Part shown: piece after piece, positions 9,434 to 18,574 of the stretch
Layout of the letters: each line of letters starts with the position of its first letter
Numbering within the stretch: the first letter of the stretch is position 1
Assembly: GCA_963848335.1 (NCBI GenBank)
Contig: CAWKDD010000001.1
Location: 620,001-684,000 of the forward strand
DNA: 64,000 nt
DNA from: Chersky-840 sp963848335
GTDB lineage: Bacteria; Actinomycetota; Acidimicrobiia; Acidimicrobiales; UBA8190
Direction: 5' to 3'
The notes under the pieces: generated by a model
What the model was told of the DNA's origin: nothing
Databases searched by the model: none
Seen by the model: the letters and a program-made list of their open reading frames with translations, nothing else
Program-made: the position numbers and the translations under genes

Positions 9434-9710
9434 GAGCAGTCACCGGGTCGTCGAGAACCGCCTCGGTACAGTCGCTCACGACGGCCCATCGGGGCCGGTT
9501 CGGAGCCCGGTACTGGGGTCCGTCCCCGAACCTCGTGTGGATGTGTGGTGAGATCGGGTCCGCCGACCGGCTCCGGCATGGTCCAGGGATCGGCACTCCC
9601 GAGTCCTCGGCGCAGGGCCGAAAGCCCCCTTTTCCGGAGGAACAATCCCCGCCGGCACTTTCCGCCGGCACTTTCCGAAGGCCCTTCCCGCCCGCCCTTC
9701 CCGCCGGCCC

Positions 9711-10391
<681 letters not shown>

Positions 10392-10395
10392 CTCG

Positions 10396-11488
10396 TCAGC
10401 TCCCCATGATCACGACCGAGCGGAGCACCTCGCCGCGCTCCATCCGGTGGAAGGCGTCCTCCACGCCCTCGAGGGAGATGGTCTCGGACACGAAGCCGTC
10501 GAGGTCGAGGCGTCCTTGGAGGTACAGGTCGACGAGCACGGGGAAGTCCCTCGACGGCAGGCAGTCCCCGTACCAGCTGGGCTTGAGCCGCCCGCCCCGC
10601 CCGAAGAACTCGATCATGGGGAGGTCGATGCGCATGTCGGGGGTGGGCACGCCCACCTGGACCAGGGTGCCGGCGAGGTCGCGGGCGAAGAAGGCCTGCT
10701 CCATCACCTTGGGATGGCCGACCGCCTCGATGCACACGTCGGCGCCGTTGCCTCCGGTGAGCTCGCGCACCTTTTCGACGGGGTCCTCCACCGGACGCGT
10801 CCACACCGTGGGTGGCGCCGAAGCGCGCCGCCAGCTCCAGCTTCTTGGGGTCGAGGTCCACGGCGATGACCTGGGACGCGCCCGCCAGCACCGAGCCGGC
10901 CACCGCCGCGCACCCCACGCCGCCGCACCCGAAGACCGCCACCGAGTCCCCGGGGCCGACCTCGCCGGTGAACATGGCCGCGCCGAGACCCGCCATCACG
11001 CCGCACCCGAGCAGCCCGGCGGCCTCGGGCCGGGCCCGGGGGTCCACCCTTGTGCACTGGCCCGCGGCCACGAGCGTCTTCTCCGCGAAGGCCCCGATGC
11101 CCAGCGCGGGGGACAGCGCGGTGCCGTCGGCGAGGGTCATCTTCTGCGTGGCGTTGTGGGTGGAGAAGCAGTACCACGGCCGGCCCCGGCGACACGAGCG
11201 GCACTGGCCGCACACCGCCCTCCAGTTGAGGACGACGAAGTCGCCCGGCGTCACCGACGTGACGTCGGGTCCGACCGACTCCACCACACCGGCCGCCTCG
11301 TGCCCGAGCAGGAAGGGGAAGTCGTCGTTGATCCCCCCTTCCCGGTAGTGCAGGTCGGTATGGCACACGCCGCACGCCTGGACGCGCACGAGCGCCTCAC
11401 CGGGGCCGGGGTCGGGGACGAGCACCGACTCCAGGGTGACAGGGGCGCCCTTGGACCGGGCGACGACGGCGCGCACCTCGTGTGGCAT
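10396..11488 (-). CDS. mscR: S-(hydroxymethyl)mycothiol dehydrogenase / nitrosomycothiol reductase (one frameshift)
   Basis: Zinc-dependent medium-chain dehydrogenase that oxidises the mycothiol-formaldehyde adduct with NAD. Very close to family members: CGVCHTDLHYREGGINDD (catalytic zinc), LGHEAAG, the structural-zinc loop CGQCRSCRRGRPWYC, HNATQKMTLADGTALSPALG, GLLGCGVMAGLGAA, Rossmann GCGGVGCAAVAG, and SWYGDCLPSRDFPVLVDLYL near the end. One frameshift near 10800, just after GATHGVD. ATG 11488 has an SD (ggagga) upstream; the ORF start at 11518 lacks homology. Its presence shows the host uses mycothiol. Confidence 0.93.
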
Positions 11489-11550
11489 CGGGTCCTCCTC
11501 GGAGCTGATGGTGAGCAAGGTATCCGACCGGTACGACGCGCACGGCGGGG

Positions 11551-11600
11551 GTCAGCGCCACACGGGTCGCCGGGGGGTCAGCGCCACACGGGTCGCCGGG
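11551..11600 (-). repeat. 24-bp direct repeat across the end of the Rieske gene
   Basis: A 24-bp sequence occurs at 11551-11574 and 11577-11600 (period 26). The gene-proximal copy contains the last codons and the stop of the 11578 gene; the second copy lies just downstream and is not in frame. Confidence 0.95.
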
Positions 11601-12786
11601 CGGGGGAAGCCCTGCCCGCGGCCACGGGCAGTCCCTGGTACGCCCTCGCCACCATGGTGACGAATTGGTACACCCCGTCCTCGTCGGGGGCGAGCTGACC
11701 GGGAACCCAGTGCTCCGAAGCCAGGCCCCGCTGCACCGATTCGCAGGCCGAGAAGTCCTGACGGTTGGTGAGGTCCCAGAAGTCGACGGCGTAGGAGGGG
11801 TCGAACCCGGGCCGGGCCAGGTCCTCGGGGGAGAAGGACCACGCGCAGCGCACCCGGGTGCGACCGGGCCCGAGCGGGGTGAGGAGGTGCGTCATGACGT
11901 AGTCGGGGTGCAGGCTCAGCAACACGTTGGGGAAGAGCACGACGTAGACGACCTCGCGCCGGGCGCGGCCCTCGAGCCCCCGCAGCACGGTCCCCCCGCT
12001 CCGGCCGCTCAGCGACATCGTCTCGGCGTCGTGGCGCAGCGCCATCCATCCGCCCACCCAGGCACCGGCCCCCTCCACCCGGTAGTTCTCGCCGCTGCGG
12101 GGCGGGCTCACCGCGCACAGCTCGGGATGGATCATGGGGCAGTGGTAGCACTCCTGGTAATTCTCGATGACGACCTTCCAGTTGGCCTCGACGACGTAGT
12201 CGTGACCGGCGCCGACGCGCAGCCGTTCGGGCTCGTGCGCGGCGACGAGCGGTTCGAGCCCGGCGAAGTGCGCGTCCAGCGGCCCGGGGTCGCCACCGGC
12301 GCACGACACGAAGACCAGACCGTGCCATTCCTCGGTGGGCAGCTCCACCAGGCCGTTGTCCGAGCGGTCGAAGTCCTCCCACGCGTCGAAGCGGGGTGCC
12401 CCCCGCAACGACCCGTCGAGGTGGTACGACCACGAGTGGTACGGGCACACCACCATCGGCAGCCGGCGCGACTCCCCGCACGCCAGGAGCTCGTGGCCCC
12501 GGTGGCGGCACGCGTTGGCGAAGCCGCGCACGCGTCCGTCCTCGCCGCGCACGAGGAACACCCCGGCCCCGCCCACCGGCTCGGCGCGCTGGTCGCCTGC
12601 GTGGGCGAGGTCCTCGCTGCGCGCCACGCATGTCCATCCGCCCCGCAGGAAATGCCGCTCCTCCCACTCGAAGACGGACCTGTCGATGTAGGCGAGGCGG
12701 GGGAGGAGGCGGCTTTGGCCGAAGGGTTGCAGCGCGGCCCGAAGTCCTTCGGCCGGGAGCGGAGCGGCGCCCCCCTGATCCGGCAT
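11578..12786 (-). CDS. aromatic ring-hydroxylating oxygenase subunit alpha (Rieske type)
   Basis: 402 residues. The Rieske cluster ligands are in NACRHRGHEL and CPYHSWSYHLDG; the mononuclear iron site is in ENYQECYHCPMIHPELC (two histidines), with a later aspartate. The N-terminus YIDRSVFEWEERHFLRGGWTCVARSEDL is typical of the alpha subunits that oxidise aromatic acids or quaternary amines. No ferredoxin or reductase is adjacent, so electron donors must be elsewhere and the substrate is unknown. ATG 12786 is supported by a TATCCT hexamer 6 nt upstream. Confidence 0.9.
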   Translation of the reverse strand: MPDQGGAAPLPAEGLRAALQPFGQSRLLPRLAYIDRSVFEWEERHFLRGGWTCVARSEDLAHAGDQRAEPVGGAGVFLVRGEDGRVRGFANACRHRGHELLACGESRRLPMVVCPYHSWSYHLDGSLRGAPRFDAWEDFDRSDNGLVELPTEEWHGLVFVSCAGGDPGPLDAHFAGLEPLVAAHEPERLRVGAGHDYVVEANWKVVIENYQECYHCPMIHPELCAVSPPRSGENYRVEGAGAWVGGWMALRHDAETMSLSGRSGGTVLRGLEGRARREVVYVVLFPNVLLSLHPDYVMTHLLTPLGPGRTRVRCAWSFSPEDLARPGFDPSYAVDFWDLTNRQDFSACESVQRGLASEHWVPGQLAPDEDGVYQFVTMVARAYQGLPVAAGRASPARRPVWR

Positions 12787-12792
12787 GGTTCG

Positions 12793-12798
12793 AGGATA
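12793..12798 (-). promoter_or_regulatory. -10 hexamer TATCCT of the Rieske gene
   Basis: TANNNT on the minus strand, 6 nt before ATG 12786; leaderless promoter candidate. Confidence 0.5.
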
Positions 12799-12900
12799 GG
12801 TCCGGCTGTCGCCGGCGCGTCGGGGGCGGCGTGGGCCTCAGCGGTGGGTTGTCGGGCGCGGCGGGGCGTCGGCTGTCGGCGGCGCGGGCCGCGCTCGCAG

Positions 12901-13569
12901 TCAGAGGCTGGTGAGCCACTCCCGCACGACGTCGGCCACCTGGGAGTCCTTGCCGCGCAGGCCGTGGTCGCCACCGTCGAGCCATGCGTGGGTGACGGGC
13001 CCGGGGATGGCGGACGTGGCGTCCTCGAGCTCGTCACGGGAGCCGAAGGCGTCCCGGGTCCCCGACACGAACAGGCACGGCACCTCGAGCGCCGGGAAGT
13101 GCTCGGTCCGCAGGCGTTCAGGCTTTCCCGGGGGATGCAGCGGATAGCTGACGAGCACGAGCGCGGCGGCCTCGAGGCCTTCGGCGACCGCCATCGAGCA
13201 CATGCGCCCGCCCATCGACCGTCCCCCCAAGGCGATGCGACGGGGTGCCACGTCGAGGGACCGGGCCAGCGCCTGCGCCGCCTCGACCACCGTGGCGATC
13301 AGCACCGGGGGCCGGTCCGGGGCGCGCCGTCCCGCCAGTCGGTAGGGGAAGTCGACGCGCTCCACACGCATTCCCGACTCCGACAGCGCTTCGTCGATGG
13401 CGACGAGAGCTGGCTGGTCGCGTCCCGCGCTCGCCCCCGGCGCCAGGACGAGCCCGGCCACCCCGCGTCCTTTGGGGCGAGTCTTCGAAGGGGGGATCTT
13501 CGTCAGCCGGCGGGGCCCGTCACGAGCTGCACGGTGGCGTTGTGGTGCTGGCCCGAGGAGTCGGTCCAC
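12901..13569 (-). CDS. alpha/beta hydrolase of the KANL3/Tex30 (dienelactone-hydrolase-like) type
   Basis: Small cytoplasmic hydrolase of about 200 residues. The core reads GLVLAPGASAGRDQPALVAI, nucleophile elbow GGRSMGGRMCSM, FVSGTRDAFGSRDEL with the acid, and WLDGGDHGLRG with the histidine, so the catalytic triad is complete. The start is uncertain: the ORF opens at ATG 13569, overlapping the 3' end of the HtrA gene by 67 nt, while GTG 13461 begins exactly at the first conserved strand. Likely translated downstream of htrA. Natural substrate unknown. Confidence 0.75.
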   Translation of the reverse strand: MDRLLGPAPQRHRAARDGPRRLTKIPPSKTRPKGRGVAGLVLAPGASAGRDQPALVAIDEALSESGMRVERVDFPYRLAGRRAPDRPPVLIATVVEAAQALARSLDVAPRRIALGGRSMGGRMCSMAVAEGLEAAALVLVSYPLHPPGKPERLRTEHFPALEVPCLFVSGTRDAFGSRDELEDATSAIPGPVTHAWLDGGDHGLRGKDSQVADVVREWLTSL

Positions 13570-15201
13570 CCCAGCTGCACCTTCTGACCCGGGTGGTGCC
13601 GCTGCATCAGGTTGGTGAGCGAGGTGGCGGAGCTGACCGACTGCCCGCCGAGGGAGGTGATCACGTCCCCGGCCACCAGGCCGGCCTGGTCCGCGGGCGT
13701 CCCGGGCTCCACGGTCTCGATCTGGGCACCAGGGGGGGAGGTGGAGTTCTCGACGATGACGCCGATGAGTGCCGCCGGCCCGATGTGGACGTCGCTCGAG
13801 GACCTTCCGGCCATGATCTGCCTGGCGATGGACACGGCCTCGTTGATGGGGATGGCGAAGCCTTCCGTTCCGCCCGACTGGAACTGGAACCCGCTCGAAG
13901 CGGCGGTGTCCATGCCCACCACGATGCCCTGGGAATTGACCAAGGGGCCTCCGGAGTCCCCGGGTCGGAGGGCGGCGTCGGTCTGGATGAGGCCCGTGAG
14001 CTCTTCGGAGCTGTTGTCGGACTCGTCGCTGGCGGAGATGGCCTGGTCGAGGTCGGTGACGTGTCCGGTGGCGACACTGGGGGTGCCCCCGACGCCCCCG
14101 GCGTTCCCGATGGCGGTGACCGCCGCGCCGACGGCAACGGTCGACGAGTTGCCGACGTCGACCGTGGTGAGCTTGGACGCGCCTTGGAGCTTCAAGACCG
14201 CGACGTCCTGGGACTTGTCGGTGCCCACGATCGAGGCGTCGTAGCTCTGACCGTTGCCGATGTCGGTGACGTTGACACTGGTGGCGCCGTCGACGACGTG
14301 GTTGTTGGTGAGGACGTAGCCCGAAGCACTCAGGACCATGCCGGTGCCGGCGGCCTCCCCGTTCTCGAACCCGAGGCGGCTGGTCACGTCGACGACCCCG
14401 GGGTCCACCTTCTGGGGGATGGTGCCGGCGTCGGCCGAGCCGGCATTGCTCTGTCCCGATCCCGTGTTGCCCTGGGAGAATGGTGCCAGCGGTGAGCCCG
14501 ATCCGTTCTGGCCCTGGATGGAGATCCGACCCACGGCCACCCCGACGAGGGCGATGAGGAAGACACCGGCGGCCACGGCGACGACGCGCAGCGGGTTGTT
14601 ACGCGGGGCCGGCTGGGGCGGGATCCAGATGTGCGGAGCTCCCCAGTGCCCCGGAGTGCCCCAGCTCCCCGGGCCCTCCCAGGGACCGCGCGGATCCCGG
14701 CGGGACCCAGGGCCCGCGCTGGCCGTCACCGCCACCGGGCCCACCAGGGTCTCGGGGCCAACCCGGGTCTCCGGACCCACTCGGACCCCCCGGACCATCG
14801 GGCCCCGCACCGGCGGGGGGGCGCACCCACACGTCGCCCGGGGACCGCCCCGGCGGCGGGGGATATCCGGCGGGGCCGGGCGGCGGCGGATAGGCCGGGG
14901 TGCCAAGGCCACCGGGGGGCGGGGGGTACCCGCCAGCGGGGAAGGTGTGATCGGGAGCTGGGAAGGCGTGACCGGGGGCGGGGAAGGTGTGATCGGGAGC
15001 GGGGAAGGCGTGACCGGGGGCGGGGAAGGCGTGACCGGGGGCGGGGGCGCCGGGGTAGGGCGGAGGGACGGCCGGGAGAGACGGCGTCGTCGGGGAAGGC
15101 GGGGCCGCGGGAAAAGAAGGCGTCGTCGCGTCGGGCGAGGCCGAGGGCGTGTCGGGGCCCGGTTGCTCAGGCGCTGCGTCCGGGTCGGAGGTGTCGCTCA
15201 A
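13503..15201 (-). CDS. HtrA/DegP-type S1C serine protease with PDZ domain (one frameshift)
   Basis: Membrane-anchored extracytoplasmic protease. A TTG at 15201 with a strong SD (gaggagg) starts a roughly 130-residue Pro/Gly-rich cytoplasmic region; the frame slips at the 7-g tract 14815-14821; one transmembrane helix follows (NNPLRVVAVAAGVFLIALVG). Protease: TNNHVV histidine, DVAVLKL aspartate, RPGDSGGPL serine. PDZ: VEPGTPADQAGLVAGDVITS. Homologues such as M. tuberculosis PepD share this order. Without the upstream frame, the ORF would start at 14912. The proline-rich segment holds a 21-bp repeat array. Confidence 0.9.
14939..15043 (-). repeat. 21-bp tandem repeat in the HtrA N-terminus
   Basis: Five contiguous 21-bp units, two alternating versions, encoding FPAPGHA or FPAPDHT. 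Located in the cytoplasmic proline-rich region before the membrane helix. Confidence 0.95.
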
Positions 15202-15339
15202 CGCCCCTCCTCGTGGGGCTCGTGGCAGTCGTCGGTGTGTCCTCGTCTACCTTCCGAGTAGACAGCTGCTACCTGTGAGCTTGCTTTGCGGCAGCCTCGA
15301 ACCCGGTGAGACCCCCCTATTGTGCCTGCCGCGGCGCGA

Positions 15340-15744
15340 CTATCGGGTCGGAGCGCCCTCCAGCTGCACCGCCGTGGGCACCCTGGCCTCGGTGACGGCC
15401 CCCGGCGAGACCTCGACGGTCAGCCCGAAAGAGCCGGGACCCCCACCTTTGAGGCGCAGGTCGTAGGTACCCCCGGCGAGAGACCCGAACACCCCCGCAT
15501 GCAGCACCCTGCCGCCGGCGTGACGCTGGCGCACGGCGGTGTGTGTGCCGGCCCAGGTCCCGCCGCCGGGGCGGATCTCGATCTCCGCCCCGGCCAGGAC
15601 CTCGTCGGTGTACAGCACCAGCGCGCCGGCGTGCGGGCCGATGTCGAGCACGACGCTCGCTGGCGCGCTCGCCCCCCCCGGGCTCTCCTCGGCGCTGCGG
15701 TGAAGGTGGCGGCCCGCTCCCACCGTCAACTCGCCCACCGTCAA
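15340..15744 (-). CDS. small conserved protein downstream of the DUF4331 gene
   Basis: About 130 residues with SVVLDIGPHAGALVLYTDEV, AGAEIEIRPGGG, THTAVRQR, VLHAGVFGSLAGGTYDLRL and GAVTEARV. This pattern recurs in actinobacterial proteins that databases often label phospholipase, a label I do not trust; function is unknown. It looks like a small beta-sandwich. The TTG at 15744 overlaps the DUF4331 stop (TTGA), with further TTG and GTG codons inside the adjacent 15-bp repeat, so the start is ambiguous but coupling to DUF4331 is likely. Confidence 0.6.
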   Translation of the reverse strand: MTVGELTVGAGRHLHRSAEESPGGASAPASVVLDIGPHAGALVLYTDEVLAGAEIEIRPGGGTWAGTHTAVRQRHAGGRVLHAGVFGSLAGGTYDLRLKGGGPGSFGLTVEVSPGAVTEARVPTAVQLEGAPTR

Positions 15745-15750
15745 CTCGCC
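15721..15750 (-). repeat. 15-bp tandem repeat across the DUF4331 stop
   Basis: caccgtcaactcgcc occurs twice in tandem (15721-15735, 15736-15750). The gene-proximal copy contains the DUF4331 stop codon and the overlapping TTG of the next gene. Confidence 0.9.
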
Positions 15751-17174
15751 GGGACCAGGAAGCCGCTGTGGGGCACTCCGAGATACGGGAAGGAGGTCAG
15801 GTAGTTCTCGGTCCCCATGGCGCTCAGGTCCGAAGCTGCCGAGGTGAGCCCTTCGCTGATGGCGCCGGCAGCGGCGTCGGGGGTGTAGCCGGGGTCCACG
15901 AGCTTCAGCACGGCACCGGCCAGGCACCGCAGCTCGATGGTGACCACGTCGTCGAAGACCCGGCGCCCGTTGGGGAAGCCGGCGATGTCGTTGCCCAGCA
16001 GCCCGGTGTTGGCGGGGCTCGTCGACGGGGCGATGGCCATGTTGAGCCGGAGCATGTCGGCCTGCGTGGTCCCCGTGAAGTTCTGGAATCCGGTGATGAG
16101 CCCCGGCGGGATCCCGGTGAGGAGGATGGCGACGAGGTCGGCCCGGTTCGGCGCCGGCGGCCCCGCGTTGTAGGTGGCCAGGTTCGGGAACACGCCCGGG
16201 TACAGGACCGGGAGCAGCTGGGCCAGCTGCGGGTTGGAGTAGAACCCGGCGAACTGGCTGTCGCTGGCGGGAGCCTGGGCGTTCCAGTAGTCCTTCTTGC
16301 CCATGGGGATGAGCACCTCGTTCACGAGGGGGTTGCCCAGTCGCGACACCTGGACGAAGGGGCCGGCACAGAAGTTGTCGCCGAAGTCGTCGCGCACCCG
16401 TACCTTCTGGCGGTACGCGGAGGTCCACACACCGATGACCGAGCTGGCCGAGGCCATCGAGCGCGACCGGCTCCAGTTGTGGCCGAGCTCGCTCTTGGGC
16501 AGCTGGATGGCGATGCTGTGGACGTTCAGGCCCTTGGTGGAGTTGACTCCCGCCGCCATCTGCCCGAGCCCCGTGTCCTGGAGCCCGAAGGTGGCGTGCG
16601 CCTCCTCGAAGGGGCGCAGGATGCCGAGGTCGAAGATGGCCCCGAGGTCCACGTAGAAACCTTCGGCGCGCTGTCCGGCGAAGACGGTGACGTCGTTGGG
16701 CAGCGTGTGCACGGCGGCCGCGGCCAGAGCGTCGTAGTTCGGGGTCGACAGCGGCCCGATGTTGCACGGCGGGCAGGCGAGCCCCGTGCCCAGGACGGTG
16801 CTGCGCGCGTACCCGCCCGGGTTGTCGACCCGGGTGACGGTGTAGGTCTGGCGGCGGTTCCAGTTGGGATCGGTCAGGGACTGGACGGGGCCGGTGTTGT
16901 AGAGGAACGTGTCGGGGTCGGTGACCTGGGTCTCGAAACGGAACTCGAAGACGATGTCCGCCTGCCCGTCGTTGTCGTTGTCGATGTTGATGACGTAGAG
17001 CACGTCGTTGCCGAACTCGTAGAAGTTCGGCCCGCCGTCGGGACCCTCGAGGGGCACGTAGTTGGCGATGATCGTCACGGTGTCGGGCTCGTCGGGGCTC
17101 ACGAACGCGTACAGGTCGGTGCTGTCTGCGACCGGGTCCTTGGAGATCTCGGGCGCTTCACGGTGCGATGACAT
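15741..17174 (-). CDS. DUF4331 family protein
   Basis: 477 residues beginning MSSHREAPEISKDPVADSTD, the characteristic SSHREAP opening of DUF4331, followed by DLYAFVSPDEPDTVTIIANY and repeated strand-rich blocks ending GFPNGRRVFDDVVTIELR. The molecular function of the family is unknown. There is no signal peptide on the predicted start, though many homologues are secreted. An SD (ctggag) precedes ATG 17174. It is flanked on both sides by the same two small genes often seen with it in actinobacteria (Tat-signal protein upstream, 135-codon gene downstream), suggesting a three-gene operon. Confidence 0.88.
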   Translation of the reverse strand: MSSHREAPEISKDPVADSTDLYAFVSPDEPDTVTIIANYVPLEGPDGGPNFYEFGNDVLYVINIDNDNDGQADIVFEFRFETQVTDPDTFLYNTGPVQSLTDPNWNRRQTYTVTRVDNPGGYARSTVLGTGLACPPCNIGPLSTPNYDALAAAAVHTLPNDVTVFAGQRAEGFYVDLGAIFDLGILRPFEEAHATFGLQDTGLGQMAAGVNSTKGLNVHSIAIQLPKSELGHNWSRSRSMASASSVIGVWTSAYRQKVRVRDDFGDNFCAGPFVQVSRLGNPLVNEVLIPMGKKDYWNAQAPASDSQFAGFYSNPQLAQLLPVLYPGVFPNLATYNAGPPAPNRADLVAILLTGIPPGLITGFQNFTGTTQADMLRLNMAIAPSTSPANTGLLGNDIAGFPNGRRVFDDVVTIELRCLAGAVLKLVDPGYTPDAAAGAISEGLTSAASDLSAMGTENYLTSFPYLGVPHSGFLVPAS

Positions 17175-17298
17175 GGCTCACTCCAGTTGTTGGTAGGGGC
17201 TTTGGCTGACGTGTCGGAGACTTCGGGGCGTGTGGCGAGTGCGCGGCGAGGCGTTGGGACGGGGGCCTCGAGGGGATCGGGGACCACTCGGTGAAGGG

Positions 17299-17592
17299 CT
17301 AACGGGCGGCGCGGGCGAGCTGGTTGGCGAGCTGCGGGTTGCGCACGATCACCTCCTGGGTGCCGTTGAACAGGCTGATCTCGCCGGTGGCGAGGTCGCG
17401 TACGTGGGCCACCAACGGCTCGGAGAGGTTGGCGGCACCGGCGTCGGCTCCCACCACCGACGCGTCGGCAGCGGGCGCCTCGGTCTCCGCGGCACCGAGC
17501 AGTCCCGAGAGACCGGGGACCGTCGAGAGCACGCCCGCGGCGGCGACGGCCAGCGAACCCCTCCCGAGAAACGTGCGTCTGCTCACTGCCAT
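17299..17592 (-). CDS. small Tat-exported protein associated with DUF4331
   Basis: 97 residues: twin-arginine signal MAVSRRTFLGRGSLAVAAAG with an alanine-rich h-region, then a short mature part ending SEPLVAHVRDLATGEISLFN and GTQEVIVRNPQLANQLARAA. The ORF opens at 17724, but ATG 17592 is chosen because it begins the Tat signal and has an SD (ggagg) 8-10 nt upstream. The mature domain resembles small actinobacterial proteins with a SEPLVAHVRD motif; function unknown. First gene of the DUF4331 set. Confidence 0.75.
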   Translation of the reverse strand: MAVSRRTFLGRGSLAVAAAGVLSTVPGLSGLLGAAETEAPAADASVVGADAGAANLSEPLVAHVRDLATGEISLFNGTQEVIVRNPQLANQLARAAR

Positions 17593-17842
17593 CCTCGAAC
17601 CTCCGATCGATGTGGTTCGTCGGCTCGACCCGTTCACGGACGCGCCGCGCCAGGGCTCGGATCGATCGGCGTCTTCCCGGCGCCGCCACTCGTGCTCCGG
17701 GATGTCGGGTTGTCTTCGGTGCACCGGGGTGACTTGGATGACGCCGGGCGCGACTTCGTCAAACTTGACGGCCTTCGGGGAGGGGAACCTCGCACGGAGG
17801 GGAGGCCGGCGCCGGACCCGCGCGCACGCCCTGTGGGCGGGG

Positions 17843-17848
17843 TACCAT
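17843..17848 (+). promoter_or_regulatory. -10 hexamer TACCAT of the CADD-like gene
   Basis: TANNNT ending 7 nt before ATG 17856; it overlaps the upstream in-frame ATG 17847, so the latter is unlikely to be the start. Confidence 0.5.
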
Positions 17849-17855
17849 GCCCGCC

Positions 17856-18515
17856 ATGCTGCGAGAAGACATCGAGAACGTGCTCGTCGAGGTGCTCAGG
17901 GACCGACGGCTGTTGACCCATCCCTTCTACCGCCGGTGGGAGGCGGGAACCCTGGCCCGTGACGAGCTGGCCGCGTACGCCGGCCAGTACCGGCACTTCG
18001 AGGCCGCACTCCCCGACGTTCTCGAACGGGTCGTGGAACACGTCGGCGACCCCGAGGCGCGTGGCCTGGTCCAGGCCAACCTCGACGACGAGCGCGGGGT
18101 CCCGGCGCCGCACCTCGAGCTCTTCGACGGCTTCGCCGCCGCGGTGGGTGCACCCGAGGGTGTCGAGGCCGCGCCGGCCACCGCCGCTCTGGTCGGCATG
18201 TACCGCACGGTGGCGGACGGGTCGCCCGTGACCGCGCTGGCCGCGCTGGCCGCTTACGAGGTCCAGGCATCGGAGATCGCGGCGTCCAAGGCCGACGGGC
18301 TGCGCGCCCGCTACGGCGTGGACCACGTCGGGACCAGGTTCTGGGACGTGCACTCGGGGGCCGACGAGGTGCACGGGGCGTGGATCGTCGACGCGCTGGG
18401 CGAGCTCGCGACCGACCCCGACGAGGTGCGCCGCGCCGCCGGGGCGGCCGCCGAGGCATGGTGGGCGTTCCTCGACGAGCGCGAGGCCGCCTCCGCCGGC
18501 GCGCTGGCCTGCTGA
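17856..18515 (+). CDS. CADD-like iron-containing redox enzyme (haem-oxygenase fold)
   Basis: 219-residue all-helical protein of the TenA/PqqC-like fold, closest in pattern to the CADD group: HPFYRRWEAGTLARDELAAYAGQYR, NLDDERGVPAPHLELF, YEVQASEIAASKADGLRARYG and FWDVHSGADEVHGAW, which contain the Glu/His residues that bind a di-iron centre. In Chlamydia, CADD makes para-aminobenzoate for folate by an unusual self-sacrificing reaction; whether this copy does so is inference. A thiaminase II (TenA) assignment is the main alternative. ATG 17856 is preferred to 17847 on promoter spacing. Confidence 0.75.
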   Translation: MLREDIENVLVEVLRDRRLLTHPFYRRWEAGTLARDELAAYAGQYRHFEAALPDVLERVVEHVGDPEARGLVQANLDDERGVPAPHLELFDGFAAAVGAPEGVEAAPATAALVGMYRTVADGSPVTALAALAAYEVQASEIAASKADGLRARYGVDHVGTRFWDVHSGADEVHGAWIVDALGELATDPDEVRRAAGAAAEAWWAFLDEREAASAGALAC

Positions 18516-18574
18516 GGTACTTCCCGACCTGACCTCGCCCGGCTGTGGGCGCGGCCCGGTGGTTCAATGGGCGT

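Noticed and set aside
9434..9710. c-di-GMP riboswitch next to the PilZ gene
   Set aside because: The spacer has a short direct repeat (cgccggcactttc twice) but none of the conserved GEMM core elements.
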